Source: Candidatus Peregrinibacteria bacterium | Lineage (GTDB): Bacteria; Patescibacteriota; Gracilibacteria; UM-FILTER-43-11 | NCBI GenBank assembly: GCA_016932505.1 | Contig: JAFGCT010000006.1 | Span: 1 to 64,000, forward strand | Direction of reading: 5' to 3' | Length of the DNA: 64,000 nt | Shown here: piece by piece, positions 17,975 through 27,936 of the stretch | Layout of the letters: the number at the start of each line of letters is the position of its first letter | Position numbering within the stretch: position 1 is the first letter of the stretch | Program-made: the position numbers and the translations under genes | Notes under the pieces: generated by a model | Database searches by the model: none | Told to the model about the DNA's origin: nothing | What the model saw: the letters and a program-made list of their open reading frames with translations, nothing else

Positions 17975-19039
17975 ATGAAAAAATTAATGATAATTATGGC
18001 ATTTTTAGCAACAGTTTTAGCTGGATGTACTTCGCCAGCATCAATTACAGATGCAACACCAGAAGCACCGGACAAAGTTTATTCAGGCGTTGGTTTTACT
18101 TTTTCTTATCCAAGTAATTTAATAGCAGATGGACTTGGGCTATGGAGTCAGGAGGATTACACAAGAAGAATTTACCCGCCAATGGGTTGTGAAACATGCC
18201 AAATTCCTAATATCGAAATACGAACAAGCGCTACCGACAAAACTCTTGAGGACTTCATAGTGTCTGATTTTGTATTTGGAGACAGCACTTTTGAGCAGAT
18301 AACAAATCTTGAATTTGTTAAATATGAAAGAATAACAATCGGTTCAAACGATTTTATTAAAATTAGAGTGCATGAAAATTTTGCAGTTACAGGTTATTAC
18401 ACAAAAGTCGGCAATCGAGTTGTGGCTTTTAGAACTCATTTTGACAATTGGGATAACCAGCAGCTTTTAAAAATCATTGAGACACTTTCTTTTCAGGAGG
18501 AATCTATATCAGAAAGTGAAATCGATACGGATAAAATATTTAAAAACAGGGAAGTATCTTTTGGTAGTTGTGGGAAGGTCGAAGAATATAAAAGGACTTC
18601 ATGGTATAAAGATTTTACAGATAAAATCAACGGAATAGATATTCCAGCTGATGGCGTTACTACAAAAAGTACTATCGATAATATCAAGGAAGTCTGCTTA
18701 TCTAGCGGAAAATCCCTTGTAATAGCTATATTTAATCCTGATTATGAATGCGGACGAGGAAAGTTATTCAGATATTTTACAAAAGAAAAAGTATTGCAGG
18801 AGGCCACTATCCTTGGAGAGCTTGATGACTGCAAAGCTAATTTTGGTGAATTTAGTAAAAGAGAAGACAATATAATCCCAGTAATGTCTCATCAGGAAGA
18901 AAATGCATGTATCTTTACCACATACTTCGATTATAATTTTATTGAAAATACTGTTGATCCGACAAAAAACTGTAACAGATGTCTGCGAATTATAAACGGT
19001 CAGGAAATATTGGGTATGGAGAGGTGTGTTGAGATATAG
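17975..19039 (+). CDS. Hypothetical lipoprotein
   Basis: The N-terminus MKKLMIIMAFLATVLAGC is a lipoprotein signal with the lipidated Cys at position 18. The remaining 336 residues hold several Cys pairs (GCETCQIP, NCNRCLR) and no recognised domain. The CETC and CNRC pairs could form disulfides handled by the thiol-relay proteins at the left end of the window; that link is an inference. Confidence 0.72.
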   Translation: MKKLMIIMAFLATVLAGCTSPASITDATPEAPDKVYSGVGFTFSYPSNLIADGLGLWSQEDYTRRIYPPMGCETCQIPNIEIRTSATDKTLEDFIVSDFVFGDSTFEQITNLEFVKYERITIGSNDFIKIRVHENFAVTGYYTKVGNRVVAFRTHFDNWDNQQLLKIIETLSFQEESISESEIDTDKIFKNREVSFGSCGKVEEYKRTSWYKDFTDKINGIDIPADGVTTKSTIDNIKEVCLSSGKSLVIAIFNPDYECGRGKLFRYFTKEKVLQEATILGELDDCKANFGEFSKREDNIIPVMSHQEENACIFTTYFDYNFIENTVDPTKNCNRCLRIINGQEILGMERCVEI

Positions 19040-19066
19040 TTTAGTAGGTGGGTATACTTAAGCTAT

Positions 19067-19110
19067 AACTATAACTAGTCCTAGTATTAGTAATAGTTTT
19101 AGTTATAGTT
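19067..19110. terminator. AT-rich inverted repeat between convergent genes
   Basis: AACTATAACT (19067-19076) pairs perfectly with AGTTATAGTT (19101-19110). The spacer is made of 6-nt words (CTATAA, TTAGTA, ATAGTT). It sits between the converging lipoprotein and A2M genes. Confidence 0.55.
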
Positions 19111-19119
19111 TACTTCACT

Positions 19120-22100
19120 TCACTTCACCTCTACCCAACCCCCTTCAGTTCTTCCATACATATAACTCTGGAACATTTGCTGAACGGTAGCAGGTAGATG
19201 ATTGAATTTACCTTTGGTTCCGGCTTGAACCAAATAATCTATTTTATATATTCCTGCAGGCAGGTCGTCTGCATACAAAAGCATTCGGTCATTCTGTATT
19301 TCATAGCTGTCAAAATTCCATAATGGGTTATCAATCCAGTTAAGACCACTGCTTCGGTTTAATTCTTTTTGTTTATATTGGGCAGTGATATCACCGACAG
19401 CGGGGTTAAACGAAAGAGCTTTTAGTCCTGCAGGTAGTGGATTTTCTATGGCGATATATGAAACATCTTCAGGTATTACAACTGTTAGAACTCCACGATA
19501 TAGAATTCCTGACTTAAGTTTTTTAAGTGAGTTTTCCTCATTGAAATCCTCAAGAGTGTAGTAGTTTCTTGTTATTACAGCATTTTCTTCAATCGGAGTA
19601 ATCTTATCGCTTTGCATGGAATAAGTAAGAGAGGTATTGAAGTAAAGATTTCCACTTCCTTCTTTTGTTATTTCAATATTATTTATCTGATCTATATCTT
19701 TAAGATCTTCCGCCTTAATAATTGAGGAATAAATAGTATCTGGATTCTCGGAATGGATTGATTCATCTATAACCGTTTTATTATTAACTTTGGCTTTTAT
19801 AAATAAATTTACATTCAGCTCCTGTTCATTTGTAAATTCGTTTAAAGCCATTAAAATCCATACTGCTTCTTGCGGGTTGAAGTTATTAAGAAGAACAGTA
19901 GTACTAGAAGCTAAGAATTGAATAATAGGTATAAGAATTGGATTTTCATCGCCCATGCGAGATAGGGCAAAAAGTACAAGGGCGGTATTTCGCATATTGG
20001 TATCAAATACTTCCTTTTTTGTATCTTGAAAATAAATCCACTTATCATCATTTATCTTTTCGGAGACAATTTCCGACTGAAGTTTATCCAAAAAAGAACG
20101 GGTGCTTTTTTGTCCTGCATCAATTAAATTCTGAAGATTCATAAGTAAAAAGGCTTTGCCAGCAAGGGTGCTTTCGGATCTTTTATTATAAAGTTCCAAG
20201 GTTTTTACAGTGTCGTACTCTCCATATTCACTCAAGGCCCAAAGAATGAAAAACTGATTTGAAAGAGTCTCATTGCTAAGTGCGCTCCATAAATACCTAA
20301 TGCATTCCTGCTTCATATTCGAAGGAATTTCAAATAATCCATCTGCCATGCTTAATGAATAAATTGTGTAAGCACTAAGCCAAGGATCACTTGTATCTGA
20401 ACCTTCAAAAAAAGCGAAACCACCATCAGCTCTTTGTCTTTTTGCAAGTTGGTTGATAGTGCTGTTGATTTCATCTATAAGATTTTTAGTCCTCATATCG
20501 CTAAGCTCTGGGTGAAGCAAACTTATATCTGCTATAACAAGACTAGCTAGTTTTTCGGTTGAATTTAGCGAATAGTCACCTAGGGCATTTGCGAAGTTTT
20601 CGGCTATGTTTATTGGAGTGGCACTAAGAGAAATATTTAAACTTCCCATATCCGATATGGCATTTTGTGGTGCTCTAATACCACCTATCCATTTATCTTC
20701 AATAATTCCACTATCGCCAAGGGCTTCATATGTTTTTAATTTTTTAACAGGCAGATTGGTTTCAGCATAATCCTCTCGTGAGCGGAACGCTATTTTTATT
20801 GCATCATCTTTGTAAAAATGACCAATCACAATATCCCAGCTTACGTTTTTAGATTCACCGGATTTAACGGAAAAGTTTTTCTTAGTTCCCCCCTTAACTT
20901 CAACATTTTCTGCAAGGATTTCAACGGCGGTATCAATATCATTATCAGATAAATTACGGATTTTTGCACTAATAGTAACAAGATCACCTGGCATAACAAA
21001 AGCGGGAGTAATAGGTGTTATTGCAAGCCTCTTTTTAGCATGAAGATTAATACTGGCGCTTCCGAAATTATTTTCATCGCTAGTTGCAAGAGCATCTATT
21101 TGCCAAGACATATGCTTATTAGGCAAAGTAAATGAAACCTCCGCATGACCTTCGTTATCTGTAAGTATTAAAGGATTAAAATAGGCTGAGGTATTTATTT
21201 CGCTGATTTGATTCAAAGAATAAGAAGATAAAACAGGATTACTAATAGCTGTTTTAGAAAACAGGGAAATATTAGATGAATCAGAAACCTGACTATCTCT
21301 AAGTCTTAGAAAATAATCAAATAATGTTAAGGCTTTTGAGCCAATAATGCCAACCTGTTTTTCCGATACATTAAGCGAAACAACAGAAGGTATTGAGCGG
21401 TTTTGATAATCATAAGTATGAATTTTTATTGTAACTTCATCTCCCGGTTTAGGGTCTATAGGTTCGGAGGTGATATCAATATTTATTACTTGTTCCGGAT
21501 TGCTGATGATTACATTGGTTGCGGATTTCTTAATTATAGGAATAAAATCTATTCCATCACTTCCAACATTACTATTGGAGTCGTCTCCCGCAGAGCTTTT
21601 TAGAGCTTCAATTTTATTGGTCAATTTTTCAATATCACTTTGGTCCGAATTTTCATCTGATTGTAATAATGCAAGCTCCTCTTCCAGTAAAATAATTTCA
21701 ACTTCGGACTGTCTATTTTCAATTTCCTTTCGTCTATCCTCTTGCTCCTGAATCATTTCATCTAAATTCTCATCATTCCTTTCAATTAGCGAAACGGTTA
21801 TAAACATATTTGGGACCATTTCTTTAATAACGGGAATGCTTACTTCAGTTAAAGGAGAATCAAGCTCAACTATTTTGTATCCAAGAACTCCTAACCTTTC
21901 ATAGGTAACAAGCGCAGGAATAGGTTTTTCTGCAGAAGCATGAGGATAGCTAATAAGCATAAGAGCTTTCCCACCTACAAAATACTCGGATTGATCCATC
22001 AGAATCTCCAAATCATCTGAAACCGGTTTATTTTCATTGTCTACAACATAAAATTCCAATTCTGAAACCACATCATTTCCAATATCATCTTCGCTTTCCG

Positions 22101-25100
22101 CCTTCAGCTTATATATTCCTGCCGGCATTTTGCTTGTAATTGGAATTGAAACATTAATAGGCTCACTTCCTGCAATTATTTCTTGGTCATATTTTACATC
22201 ATCTTCTTTTTCTCCATCCATTTTTATGAGCGAAATATTTACTTCCTTATCATCAATTAAATTCCCTTTTGTATCGGTAACAATAATATTTACATCAGCA
22301 TTTTCATTTTGTTTAAGAATATAATGCTTGGTGCTTAAACCTATATATTGTTTTCCTGGGTGAAGAATGAACCGTGTTGATTTAGAAACATTTTCTCCTC
22401 CTATGCTATTTGCGTTAGCTGTTAGAAAATATTCATACCCTTTCATAAGGTGATTATCTTTTTTATCACCAAAGATAATTTTAGAAATACCATCAGAATC
22501 AAAGCTGAAATTTCCGCTGGCAACATATTCATTATCACTTTCACAACCACCTCTTGAGCAAAGAACATTTTCGCTACCAAATGAATAAAAAGAAATATCA
22601 TTATAATCGCTGAAATAATACGGCTTTCTAAATAGCTCCCATGAACCTTTCAAGCTAGAGGCAGGTATTCCTACGAAATAATTTGCTTTAAGCTCAATAG
22701 AAATAGGTTCATTTCCATAATAGTCATTTTTAGGGTTTTCCCAATTCATAATAAATGGGGAATCATCCGCATTTATTCTAATCACCGATTCATTGGATTT
22801 AATCCTTTGTCCCCTTGAGCTAAAAACAGCAATGCTATAATTTCCAGAAGAAGCATCAATAGGAATTTCGAGCGATGTATCGAAAGAGCCATTTTTTCTT
22901 ATTGGAGCAATGGTTTGAGTTAATATATCTTGTTTATTATTTTCAATTGCTAAAAGAACTTTACTATCTTCTGGGAGAGCAAATTGTGCATCATTATCAA
23001 CTCTTAAAATTCCCTTAATCTGAATTTTATCGCCAGTATTCAGTACATTTTTTTCGCTCATTAAATAAGCTCTCATTTCTCCATTATCTATCCATTCGGG
23101 ATTAAGAACCTCTGAATAACCTTGATTGGGTGATAGCCATAAATCATTTATTATAGTCCATCTTTTGTTGCCACCCATATTCTGTTTTCCAATAGCATAA
23201 ACACCTGCATCAAAGTCACGAGTTATTTTATAAATTCCGTCCCCATCAGTTACCCCTCTACCAATCTCCTCTCCACTATAGTCGTATAATGTCACTTCCA
23301 TGCGCGATACCGGCTCACCGGTTATAATATCCGTTGCCCATAATAGAAGAACATTATGGGATTTTTTCATCATAAGTGAGGTATCGGTTACAAGAAAGAT
23401 TTTGAATATTTTCTTGTCCCCATTCTTAACTGAAAAATAATATATACCAGGTTCAAAATTCCTTTCAAAAATAGAAGTCAGATTAAGTATCGAAGAACCT
23501 CCGTCTGGCCGTACTCTATATTTTACTGGCTCAGAACTGCAATTGTAATTCGCCCAATTCTGCCCCTGATTAACAGTCATAAAATTTCCTTCGGATACCT
23601 GACATAATTGCAGATTCAGTTCATTTATATTATTGCTTACTAAAGTAAATTCAGGATCGATTTCTTTTGCGAACATACTCCATTCACCATCGGAATCCCA
23701 TTTTAATTTTTGCTGTGATTCATTAATTTTAAAATCCCTTTTTATCCCTTTGGTAATTTTATTTCCTAAAACATCACTTAATGGGGTTTCTAATTCAATT
23801 GAGTAATCAATATTAGATATAAATGAAAAATCTATTCCAGCTTCTTTTCCATCTTTACTCATTATTATATTAACAGGGGAAGAATTTTCAGGAGTTATTA
23901 CCAGATGTTTTTTAATTTCTTCCGCGGACATTTCCGTAGAGAATTTAAGTACAGCATTTGGAAAATCCTGAGATGGCTCGATGAATTCGATAACACCAGG
24001 GGCCATTGCCGTTTTAAAATTAATTTCAAAATCTTCCTTCATACCCAAAAATTCGGATTCTTCATCATCTGAATCACCAGAAAGTCCTGACTTTAAAACA
24101 AATTTATATTCAGTGTCATTTGTATATGGAAAAGTAGGACTAAAAACTAATATTGATTTATCAGTAATCCCATTTTCATCTTTTCCATATGTTACTTCTG
24201 TATTAAAAAAGCCATCAAATTTTGGATTCTTATCGGCATCAACATCATTAGAAGGGTAAATCATGGCATTGTTACCTGGCTGAATTTGCTCAAGGTCAAC
24301 AGGCTGATTGAATTTTATTATTAGTGGTGAATTCGTACTTACATTCTCGTCTCCATTAGATGGCATAGAAAGAGTTGCGCGAAGTGGCGAAGTGGCTATT
24401 TGCCATTTAAATAATTCTTCTGTTTCGCCACCGTCACGAGCCTGAACGCCAGAAGGAACTGTAAGCCTGAAAGATTTTCCGGTAGGCCAGGATTCAGGAA
24501 TAAACTGAAAAGCACTCATTCCCAAAAAACGATATTCACCTTTTACAGAAGGTTGAATTTCAAGTAGAGATTCTTCATCTTCTGGCCAATCCATAGGTCT
24601 GTCGAACATTACGGTAATGATCTGATCGGATGAAATAAATGGAATTTCAAAGGATGTTTCACTGAATTCAGAGTTTTTAATGTAAGGTGAAACGAATTTA
24701 ACAACTGGAGGTCCGCTAAAAATAAATTGAATTGAAGTATTGGCACCTAGCGATTTTCCATAAATATTTTTTGCTCCGGATTTAATCACAACTTTAAAAC
24801 TATCTCCCAATTTAAGCTCCACGCTTGGTTTAAATTCCAAAGTTTTACCGTTTGTCCAAAGAAGTTCACCTTCTATTTTCGGATGTATTTCAAAATTGTC
24901 TATAACACTCTGCTTATTCATATTCTGACTAAAGTGCAAAGTGATAGGGGAATTTATACTTACTTTATTAACTGTCGAAGTTGCATCAATACCTATTATA
25001 TACGGGTAATCAATTGCAGCATAAGCACCTGCAATACACAATAAAACAGCAAATCCTATTGCTATATAGCGGGTCTTTTTTAATTGAAGTACTTTTATGA

Positions 25101-25122
25101 TTTTTTTCAATTTATGATGCAT
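19120..25122 (-). CDS. Bacterial alpha-2-macroglobulin-like protein, 2000 aa, thioester lacking
   Basis: A membrane anchor (IAIGFAVLLCIAGAYAAI, about residues 17-35) leads into Ig-like Big/MG domains with repeated TSTVNKVSINSPITLHFSQ-type starts. MG-type strands, an A2M core (about 1270-1500) and an alpha-alpha toroid domain (about 1500-1750) follow; the toroid region includes QRADGGFAFFEGSDTSDPW. A charged coiled coil spans about 1115-1175. Thioester A2Ms carry CxEQ at the toroid start; here the equivalent stretch reads LNSTEKLAS and no CxEQ exists anywhere, so covalent trapping is not expected. The known role of the family is to trap proteases at the cell surface. No pbpC is adjacent. Confidence 0.85.
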   Translation of the reverse strand: MHHKLKKIIKVLQLKKTRYIAIGFAVLLCIAGAYAAIDYPYIIGIDATSTVNKVSINSPITLHFSQNMNKQSVIDNFEIHPKIEGELLWTNGKTLEFKPSVELKLGDSFKVVIKSGAKNIYGKSLGANTSIQFIFSGPPVVKFVSPYIKNSEFSETSFEIPFISSDQIITVMFDRPMDWPEDEESLLEIQPSVKGEYRFLGMSAFQFIPESWPTGKSFRLTVPSGVQARDGGETEELFKWQIATSPLRATLSMPSNGDENVSTNSPLIIKFNQPVDLEQIQPGNNAMIYPSNDVDADKNPKFDGFFNTEVTYGKDENGITDKSILVFSPTFPYTNDTEYKFVLKSGLSGDSDDEESEFLGMKEDFEINFKTAMAPGVIEFIEPSQDFPNAVLKFSTEMSAEEIKKHLVITPENSSPVNIIMSKDGKEAGIDFSFISNIDYSIELETPLSDVLGNKITKGIKRDFKINESQQKLKWDSDGEWSMFAKEIDPEFTLVSNNINELNLQLCQVSEGNFMTVNQGQNWANYNCSSEPVKYRVRPDGGSSILNLTSIFERNFEPGIYYFSVKNGDKKIFKIFLVTDTSLMMKKSHNVLLLWATDIITGEPVSRMEVTLYDYSGEEIGRGVTDGDGIYKITRDFDAGVYAIGKQNMGGNKRWTIINDLWLSPNQGYSEVLNPEWIDNGEMRAYLMSEKNVLNTGDKIQIKGILRVDNDAQFALPEDSKVLLAIENNKQDILTQTIAPIRKNGSFDTSLEIPIDASSGNYSIAVFSSRGQRIKSNESVIRINADDSPFIMNWENPKNDYYGNEPISIELKANYFVGIPASSLKGSWELFRKPYYFSDYNDISFYSFGSENVLCSRGGCESDNEYVASGNFSFDSDGISKIIFGDKKDNHLMKGYEYFLTANANSIGGENVSKSTRFILHPGKQYIGLSTKHYILKQNENADVNIIVTDTKGNLIDDKEVNISLIKMDGEKEDDVKYDQEIIAGSEPINVSIPITSKMPAGIYKLKAESEDDIGNDVVSELEFYVVDNENKPVSDDLEILMDQSEYFVGGKALMLISYPHASAEKPIPALVTYERLGVLGYKIVELDSPLTEVSIPVIKEMVPNMFITVSLIERNDENLDEMIQEQEDRRKEIENRQSEVEIILLEEELALLQSDENSDQSDIEKLTNKIEALKSSAGDDSNSNVGSDGIDFIPIIKKSATNVIISNPEQVINIDITSEPIDPKPGDEVTIKIHTYDYQNRSIPSVVSLNVSEKQVGIIGSKALTLFDYFLRLRDSQVSDSSNISLFSKTAISNPVLSSYSLNQISEINTSAYFNPLILTDNEGHAEVSFTLPNKHMSWQIDALATSDENNFGSASINLHAKKRLAITPITPAFVMPGDLVTISAKIRNLSDNDIDTAVEILAENVEVKGGTKKNFSVKSGESKNVSWDIVIGHFYKDDAIKIAFRSREDYAETNLPVKKLKTYEALGDSGIIEDKWIGGIRAPQNAISDMGSLNISLSATPINIAENFANALGDYSLNSTEKLASLVIADISLLHPELSDMRTKNLIDEINSTINQLAKRQRADGGFAFFEGSDTSDPWLSAYTIYSLSMADGLFEIPSNMKQECIRYLWSALSNETLSNQFFILWALSEYGEYDTVKTLELYNKRSESTLAGKAFLLMNLQNLIDAGQKSTRSFLDKLQSEIVSEKINDDKWIYFQDTKKEVFDTNMRNTALVLFALSRMGDENPILIPIIQFLASSTTVLLNNFNPQEAVWILMALNEFTNEQELNVNLFIKAKVNNKTVIDESIHSENPDTIYSSIIKAEDLKDIDQINNIEITKEGSGNLYFNTSLTYSMQSDKITPIEENAVITRNYYTLEDFNEENSLKKLKSGILYRGVLTVVIPEDVSYIAIENPLPAGLKALSFNPAVGDITAQYKQKELNRSSGLNWIDNPLWNFDSYEIQNDRMLLYADDLPAGIYKIDYLVQAGTKGKFNHLPATVQQMFQSYMYGRTEGGWVEVK

Positions 25123-25403
25123 AAGTCAGCTTAATTTAGTACTGCACATTTTAGCACATTTGAAGTTTTTTTCATCATTTTTGAGAATAGTATTATTTTT
25201 TGATTTTTTTCTTTACGCGTATTCCCCTCAGTTATTCATTTAAGGGTAAGAGGGTATTAAATAGAGGGAAAGAAAGAATATAAAGAAAGAAAAATATTAA
25301 AAAATATATTATGAATATGTCAATGCTAAGTCTTTGACCTACATCTAAAAATATAGGACAATCACACTCCTGTAAAAACTTATATAATAATCTTTTATAA
25401 ATT
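25123..25403. other. 281-bp divergent intergenic region
   Basis: No gene was seen. A plausible promoter for 25404 is TTGACC...GACAAT with 17-nt spacing (about 25336-25364). On the minus strand, TGTGCTAAAAT (about 25160-25145) resembles an extended -10 for the A2M gene. A purine-rich GAAAGAAAGAA stretch lies near 25270-25300. Confidence 0.4.
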
Positions 25404-26153
25404 ATGCATTCATTTTTAAAGAAACTAGTTCTCTCCCTTATGTCATTGGCTCTTTTGCCAGTTTTTGCTTTTGCTTACGATATTGATCCTAATATGGGTA
25501 TTGTTTATATAAATGTTGAAAACCATTTAGGCGAGCAGATTTCTGGAGACTGGTATCTTCACCGAGCTGGTTTGGCTGGTAATATTATAAGAAACGGTAC
25601 AAAAAGTTATGACTTTCAAACCGATGATGGAAGTTATTATCTAGAAGCAAGAAAAGTTGATAATTATGAAGCTTTTGAAATTACTTCTGAAAATCCTTTA
25701 ATTTTAAACAAAGGTGAAAGCGTTACATTTGATGTTGTTTATTATCCTGACCAAGAATACATGGATGCAGTACTTGCAGGAGAAATAACACCTGAACCAA
25801 TTGTCGAACCAGTTGCTACGCCTACTCCAACTCCTGAGCCAGAACCAACTCCTGAGCCAGAACCAACTCCAGAACCTGTAGCTCCTGTTCAAACATCAGG
25901 TCCTATTACTGTAACAGTAGTTCCAGATTCAAACTCAGGACCAGTTATTACTCCATATGTACCGGATTTCAATCAAGCTCCATTGCCTTATGTTCCTGAT
26001 TTTAATCAGGCGCCAGCTGCTTCAGAAGAAGATGATTCTGAAATGGATTTAGGTGCTATTACAACTTTAGCGGAAACAGGCCCTGCGGCATTATTACTTC
26101 TATTCCCTTCTATGTTCGGAGGTTTATATTTTGCTTCTAAAAAAAGGAAATAG
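25404..26153 (+). CDS. Surface protein with LAETG sortase-type C-terminus
   Basis: A signal peptide (about residues 1-24) precedes a 100-residue beta-rich domain (VYINVENHLGEQISGDWYLH). A (TPEPEP)n linker is then followed by short repeats ending in VPDFNQAP. The C-terminus LAETGPAALLLLF, then a hydrophobic run and the basic tail SKKRK, has the order of a cell-wall sorting signal. LAxTG is a motif reported for class E sortases. No sortase gene is in the window. Confidence 0.78.
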   Translation: MHSFLKKLVLSLMSLALLPVFAFAYDIDPNMGIVYINVENHLGEQISGDWYLHRAGLAGNIIRNGTKSYDFQTDDGSYYLEARKVDNYEAFEITSENPLILNKGESVTFDVVYYPDQEYMDAVLAGEITPEPIVEPVATPTPTPEPEPTPEPEPTPEPVAPVQTSGPITVTVVPDSNSGPVITPYVPDFNQAPLPYVPDFNQAPAASEEDDSEMDLGAITTLAETGPAALLLLFPSMFGGLYFASKKRK

Positions 26154-26174
26154 AAAAATAGTATACTATTATGG

Positions 26175-26209
26175 AAAAACCTATCTCGGTAATACGGGGT
26201 AGGTTTTTT
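26175..26209 (+). terminator. Terminator after the LAETG protein gene
   Basis: AAAACCTA (26176-26183) pairs with TAGGTTTT (26200-26207), followed by a T-run. Confidence 0.75.
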
Positions 26210-26226
26210 GTTATAAATACCTCCGA
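26209..26226 (+). repeat. Orphan copy of the mini-gene leader box
   Basis: TGTTATAAATACCTCCGA is identical over 18 nt to 56645-56662 in the leader of the 56687 mini-gene and close to the 57084-57098 version. TTCGGAAGG about 25 nt downstream can pair with CCTCCGAA. No SD or ATG follows, so this may be a decayed copy. Confidence 0.6.
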
Positions 26227-26277
26227 ATCAGTGAATCAATATCTGGGGTTTCGGAAGGTGGAATTCTTAAAAATTCC

Positions 26278-26305
26278 TTGACTTTTGGGTAAAATTTAGT
26301 AAACT
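26278..26305 (+). promoter_or_regulatory. Promoter for guaB
   Basis: TTGACT (26278-26283) and TAAACT (26300-26305) are 16 nt apart. The leader to the ATG at 26338 is short and has no SD. No purine riboswitch was recognised. Confidence 0.55.
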
Positions 26306-26337
26306 TGTTTTTAATATATTAAAATAATTCAAAACCC

Positions 26338-27819
26338 ATGGCAGATATTCCATTCTATTTAACATACGACGACGTACTGCTACTTCCTCAATATTCAGAG
26401 ATACTTCCAAAGGATGTAAACACGTCTACAAAGCTTACTAAAAAGATTAAGTTAAATGTACCGATAGTCAGTGCAGCAATGGATACTGTAACTGAACATG
26501 AGCTGGCAATTAAAATGGCACTATATGGTGGGATAGGAATCATTCACAAGAATCTCACTCCTGATGAACAAGCTGAGGAGGTTGATCTTGTTAAGCGTTT
26601 TGAAAATGGTTTTATTAAAAATCCAAAATGTATTAATCCTGACCAGACAATAAACGAAGCATATGAAATCAGGAATAGATATGGTTACAAGGCAGTACCC
26701 GTAACTGATAACGGGAAACCAAATGGAAAGCTTGTCGGCTTAATAACTGCAAATGATTACTTCATTCACAAGCATGGAAATCTAAAGGTTAAAGAAAGAA
26801 TGACCAAAGCGGAAAATCTTTTAATCGCAGTTGAGGGGCTTACTTTAAGTGAGGCAAACGATATTCTGGAAGAAAGTAAGCACAGTAAATTACTAATAGT
26901 CGATAGTAAAAAGAAAATGGGATTACTTGCTCTTGTTACCAGACGAGATATTGAAAAGAATAAACTTTACCCAGATGCTTCCAAAGATTCTGAAAAAAGA
27001 TTAAGAGTAGGAGCAGCAGTAGGACCTGCAAAAAATATGGAGGAACGTGTTGAGAAATTGGTAAAAGCAGGAGTTGATGTATTAGTAGTAGACACTGCCC
27101 ATGGTCATTCCAAAGGAGTATTGGATACGGTTAAATTCATTAAAAAGAACTACAAAGGAGTCGAAGTCATAGGCGGAAACATTGCAACAAAAGAAGCGGT
27201 ACAGGCTTTGGTCAAAGCAGGTGTAGATGCTGTAAAAGTTGGAATTGGACCAGGTTCAATCTGTACAACCCGTGTTGTTACAGGTATAGGAGCTCCTCAA
27301 TTTTCTGCAGTACTTGAATGTGTTAAAGAAGCAAAAAAAACGAATACTCCAGTTATTGCAGATGGTGGTATTAAATATTCTGGTGATGTCGCAAAGGCTA
27401 TTGCATCAGGTGCTTCATCCGTAATGATTGGCTCAATTTTTGCAGGAACTAAAGAGACTCCCGGTGATCTTATATACCACGAAGGAAAAACTTTTAAATC
27501 TTATCGCGGAATGGGTTCTATGGGTGCTATGCAAAGCGGAGGAAAAGAAAGATATGGACAGGCTGATGTTAAAGATGAGAGAAAATATGTACCGGAAGGC
27601 ATTGAGGGGCAGATTGTTTACAAAGGCGAAGTAGCTCATGAAATATTCCAACTTGTTGGAGGGCTTAAATCCAGCATGGGGTATCTTGGAGCAAAAGATA
27701 TTAATGAATTCCACAAAAAAGCAAAATTTGTACGAATAACAAATGCTGGACTACTCGAAAGTCATCCTCACGATGTTCAGGTAATAAAAGACGCACCTAA
27801 TTATAAACCGGTCAAATAG
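26338..27819 (+). CDS. guaB: Inosine-5'-monophosphate dehydrogenase
   Basis: GuaB oxidises IMP to XMP with NAD+, the committing step to GMP. The 493-residue protein shows [15 protein letters not shown] at the start and CBS domains at about 95-210. The catalytic loop [15 protein letters not shown] holds the active-site Cys, followed by [19 protein letters not shown] and the flap/active-site region [10 protein letters not shown]. All key parts are present. It is a single gene; its 3' flank is the first 12-bp periodic array. Confidence 0.96.
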   Translation: MADIPFYLTYDDVLLLPQYSEILPKDVNTSTKLTKKIKLNVPIVSAAMDTVTEHELAIKMALYGGIGIIHKNLTPDEQAEEVDLVKRFENGFIKNPKCINPDQTINEAYEIRNRYGYKAVPVTDNGKPNGKLVGLITANDYFIHKHGNLKVKERMTKAENLLIAVEGLTLSEANDILEESKHSKLLIVDSKKKMGLLALVTRRDIEKNKLYPDASKDSEKRLRVGAAVGPAKNMEERVEKLVKAGVDVLVVDTAHGHSKGVLDTVKFIKKNYKGVEVIGGNIATKEAVQALVKAGVDAVKVGIGPGSICTTRVVTGIGAPQFSAVLECVKEAKKTNTPVIADGGIKYSGDVAKAIASGASSVMIGSIFAGTKETPGDLIYHEGKTFKSYRGMGSMGAMQSGGKERYGQADVKDERKYVPEGIEGQIVYKGEVAHEIFQLVGGLKSSMGYLGAKDINEFHKKAKFVRITNAGLLESHPHDVQVIKDAPNYKPVK

Positions 27820-27828
27820 CTTCAGATT

Positions 27829-27936
27829 GTGGAGCCTATTGTAGAGCCACTTGAGGAGCCTATTGAGGAGTTATTGATTTGAGCATCAATTTGCCCTTCG
27901 ATTTGCCCCTCGATTTGCTCTTCTATTTGTCACAAT
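27829..27936. repeat. 12-bp periodic inverted array, locus 1
   Basis: Nine consecutive 12-nt units follow guaB: four purine-type (for example GTGGAGCCTATT, GAGGAGCCTATT) and then five of opposite strand sense (ATTTGCCCTTCG, ATTTGCCCCTCG, ATTTGCTCTTCT). Read on the minus strand, the right half gives units like GGGCAAATCGA, resembling the left half. It overlaps the last codons of the 27930 minus gene. Confidence 0.75.

Noticed and set aside
21470..21751. Open frame on the strand opposite to the A2M gene
   Set aside because: Ser/Ile-rich antisense shadow of the A2M coiled coil; no promoter or SD.
26209..26337. Purine riboswitch upstream of guaB
   Set aside because: No conserved three-way junction or core sequence was recognised; the structure seen is better explained by the leader box.
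27829..27936. CRISPR array
   Set aside because: Units are 12 nt with no repeat/spacer alternation and no cas genes; the same holds for the 41 and 59 kb arrays.
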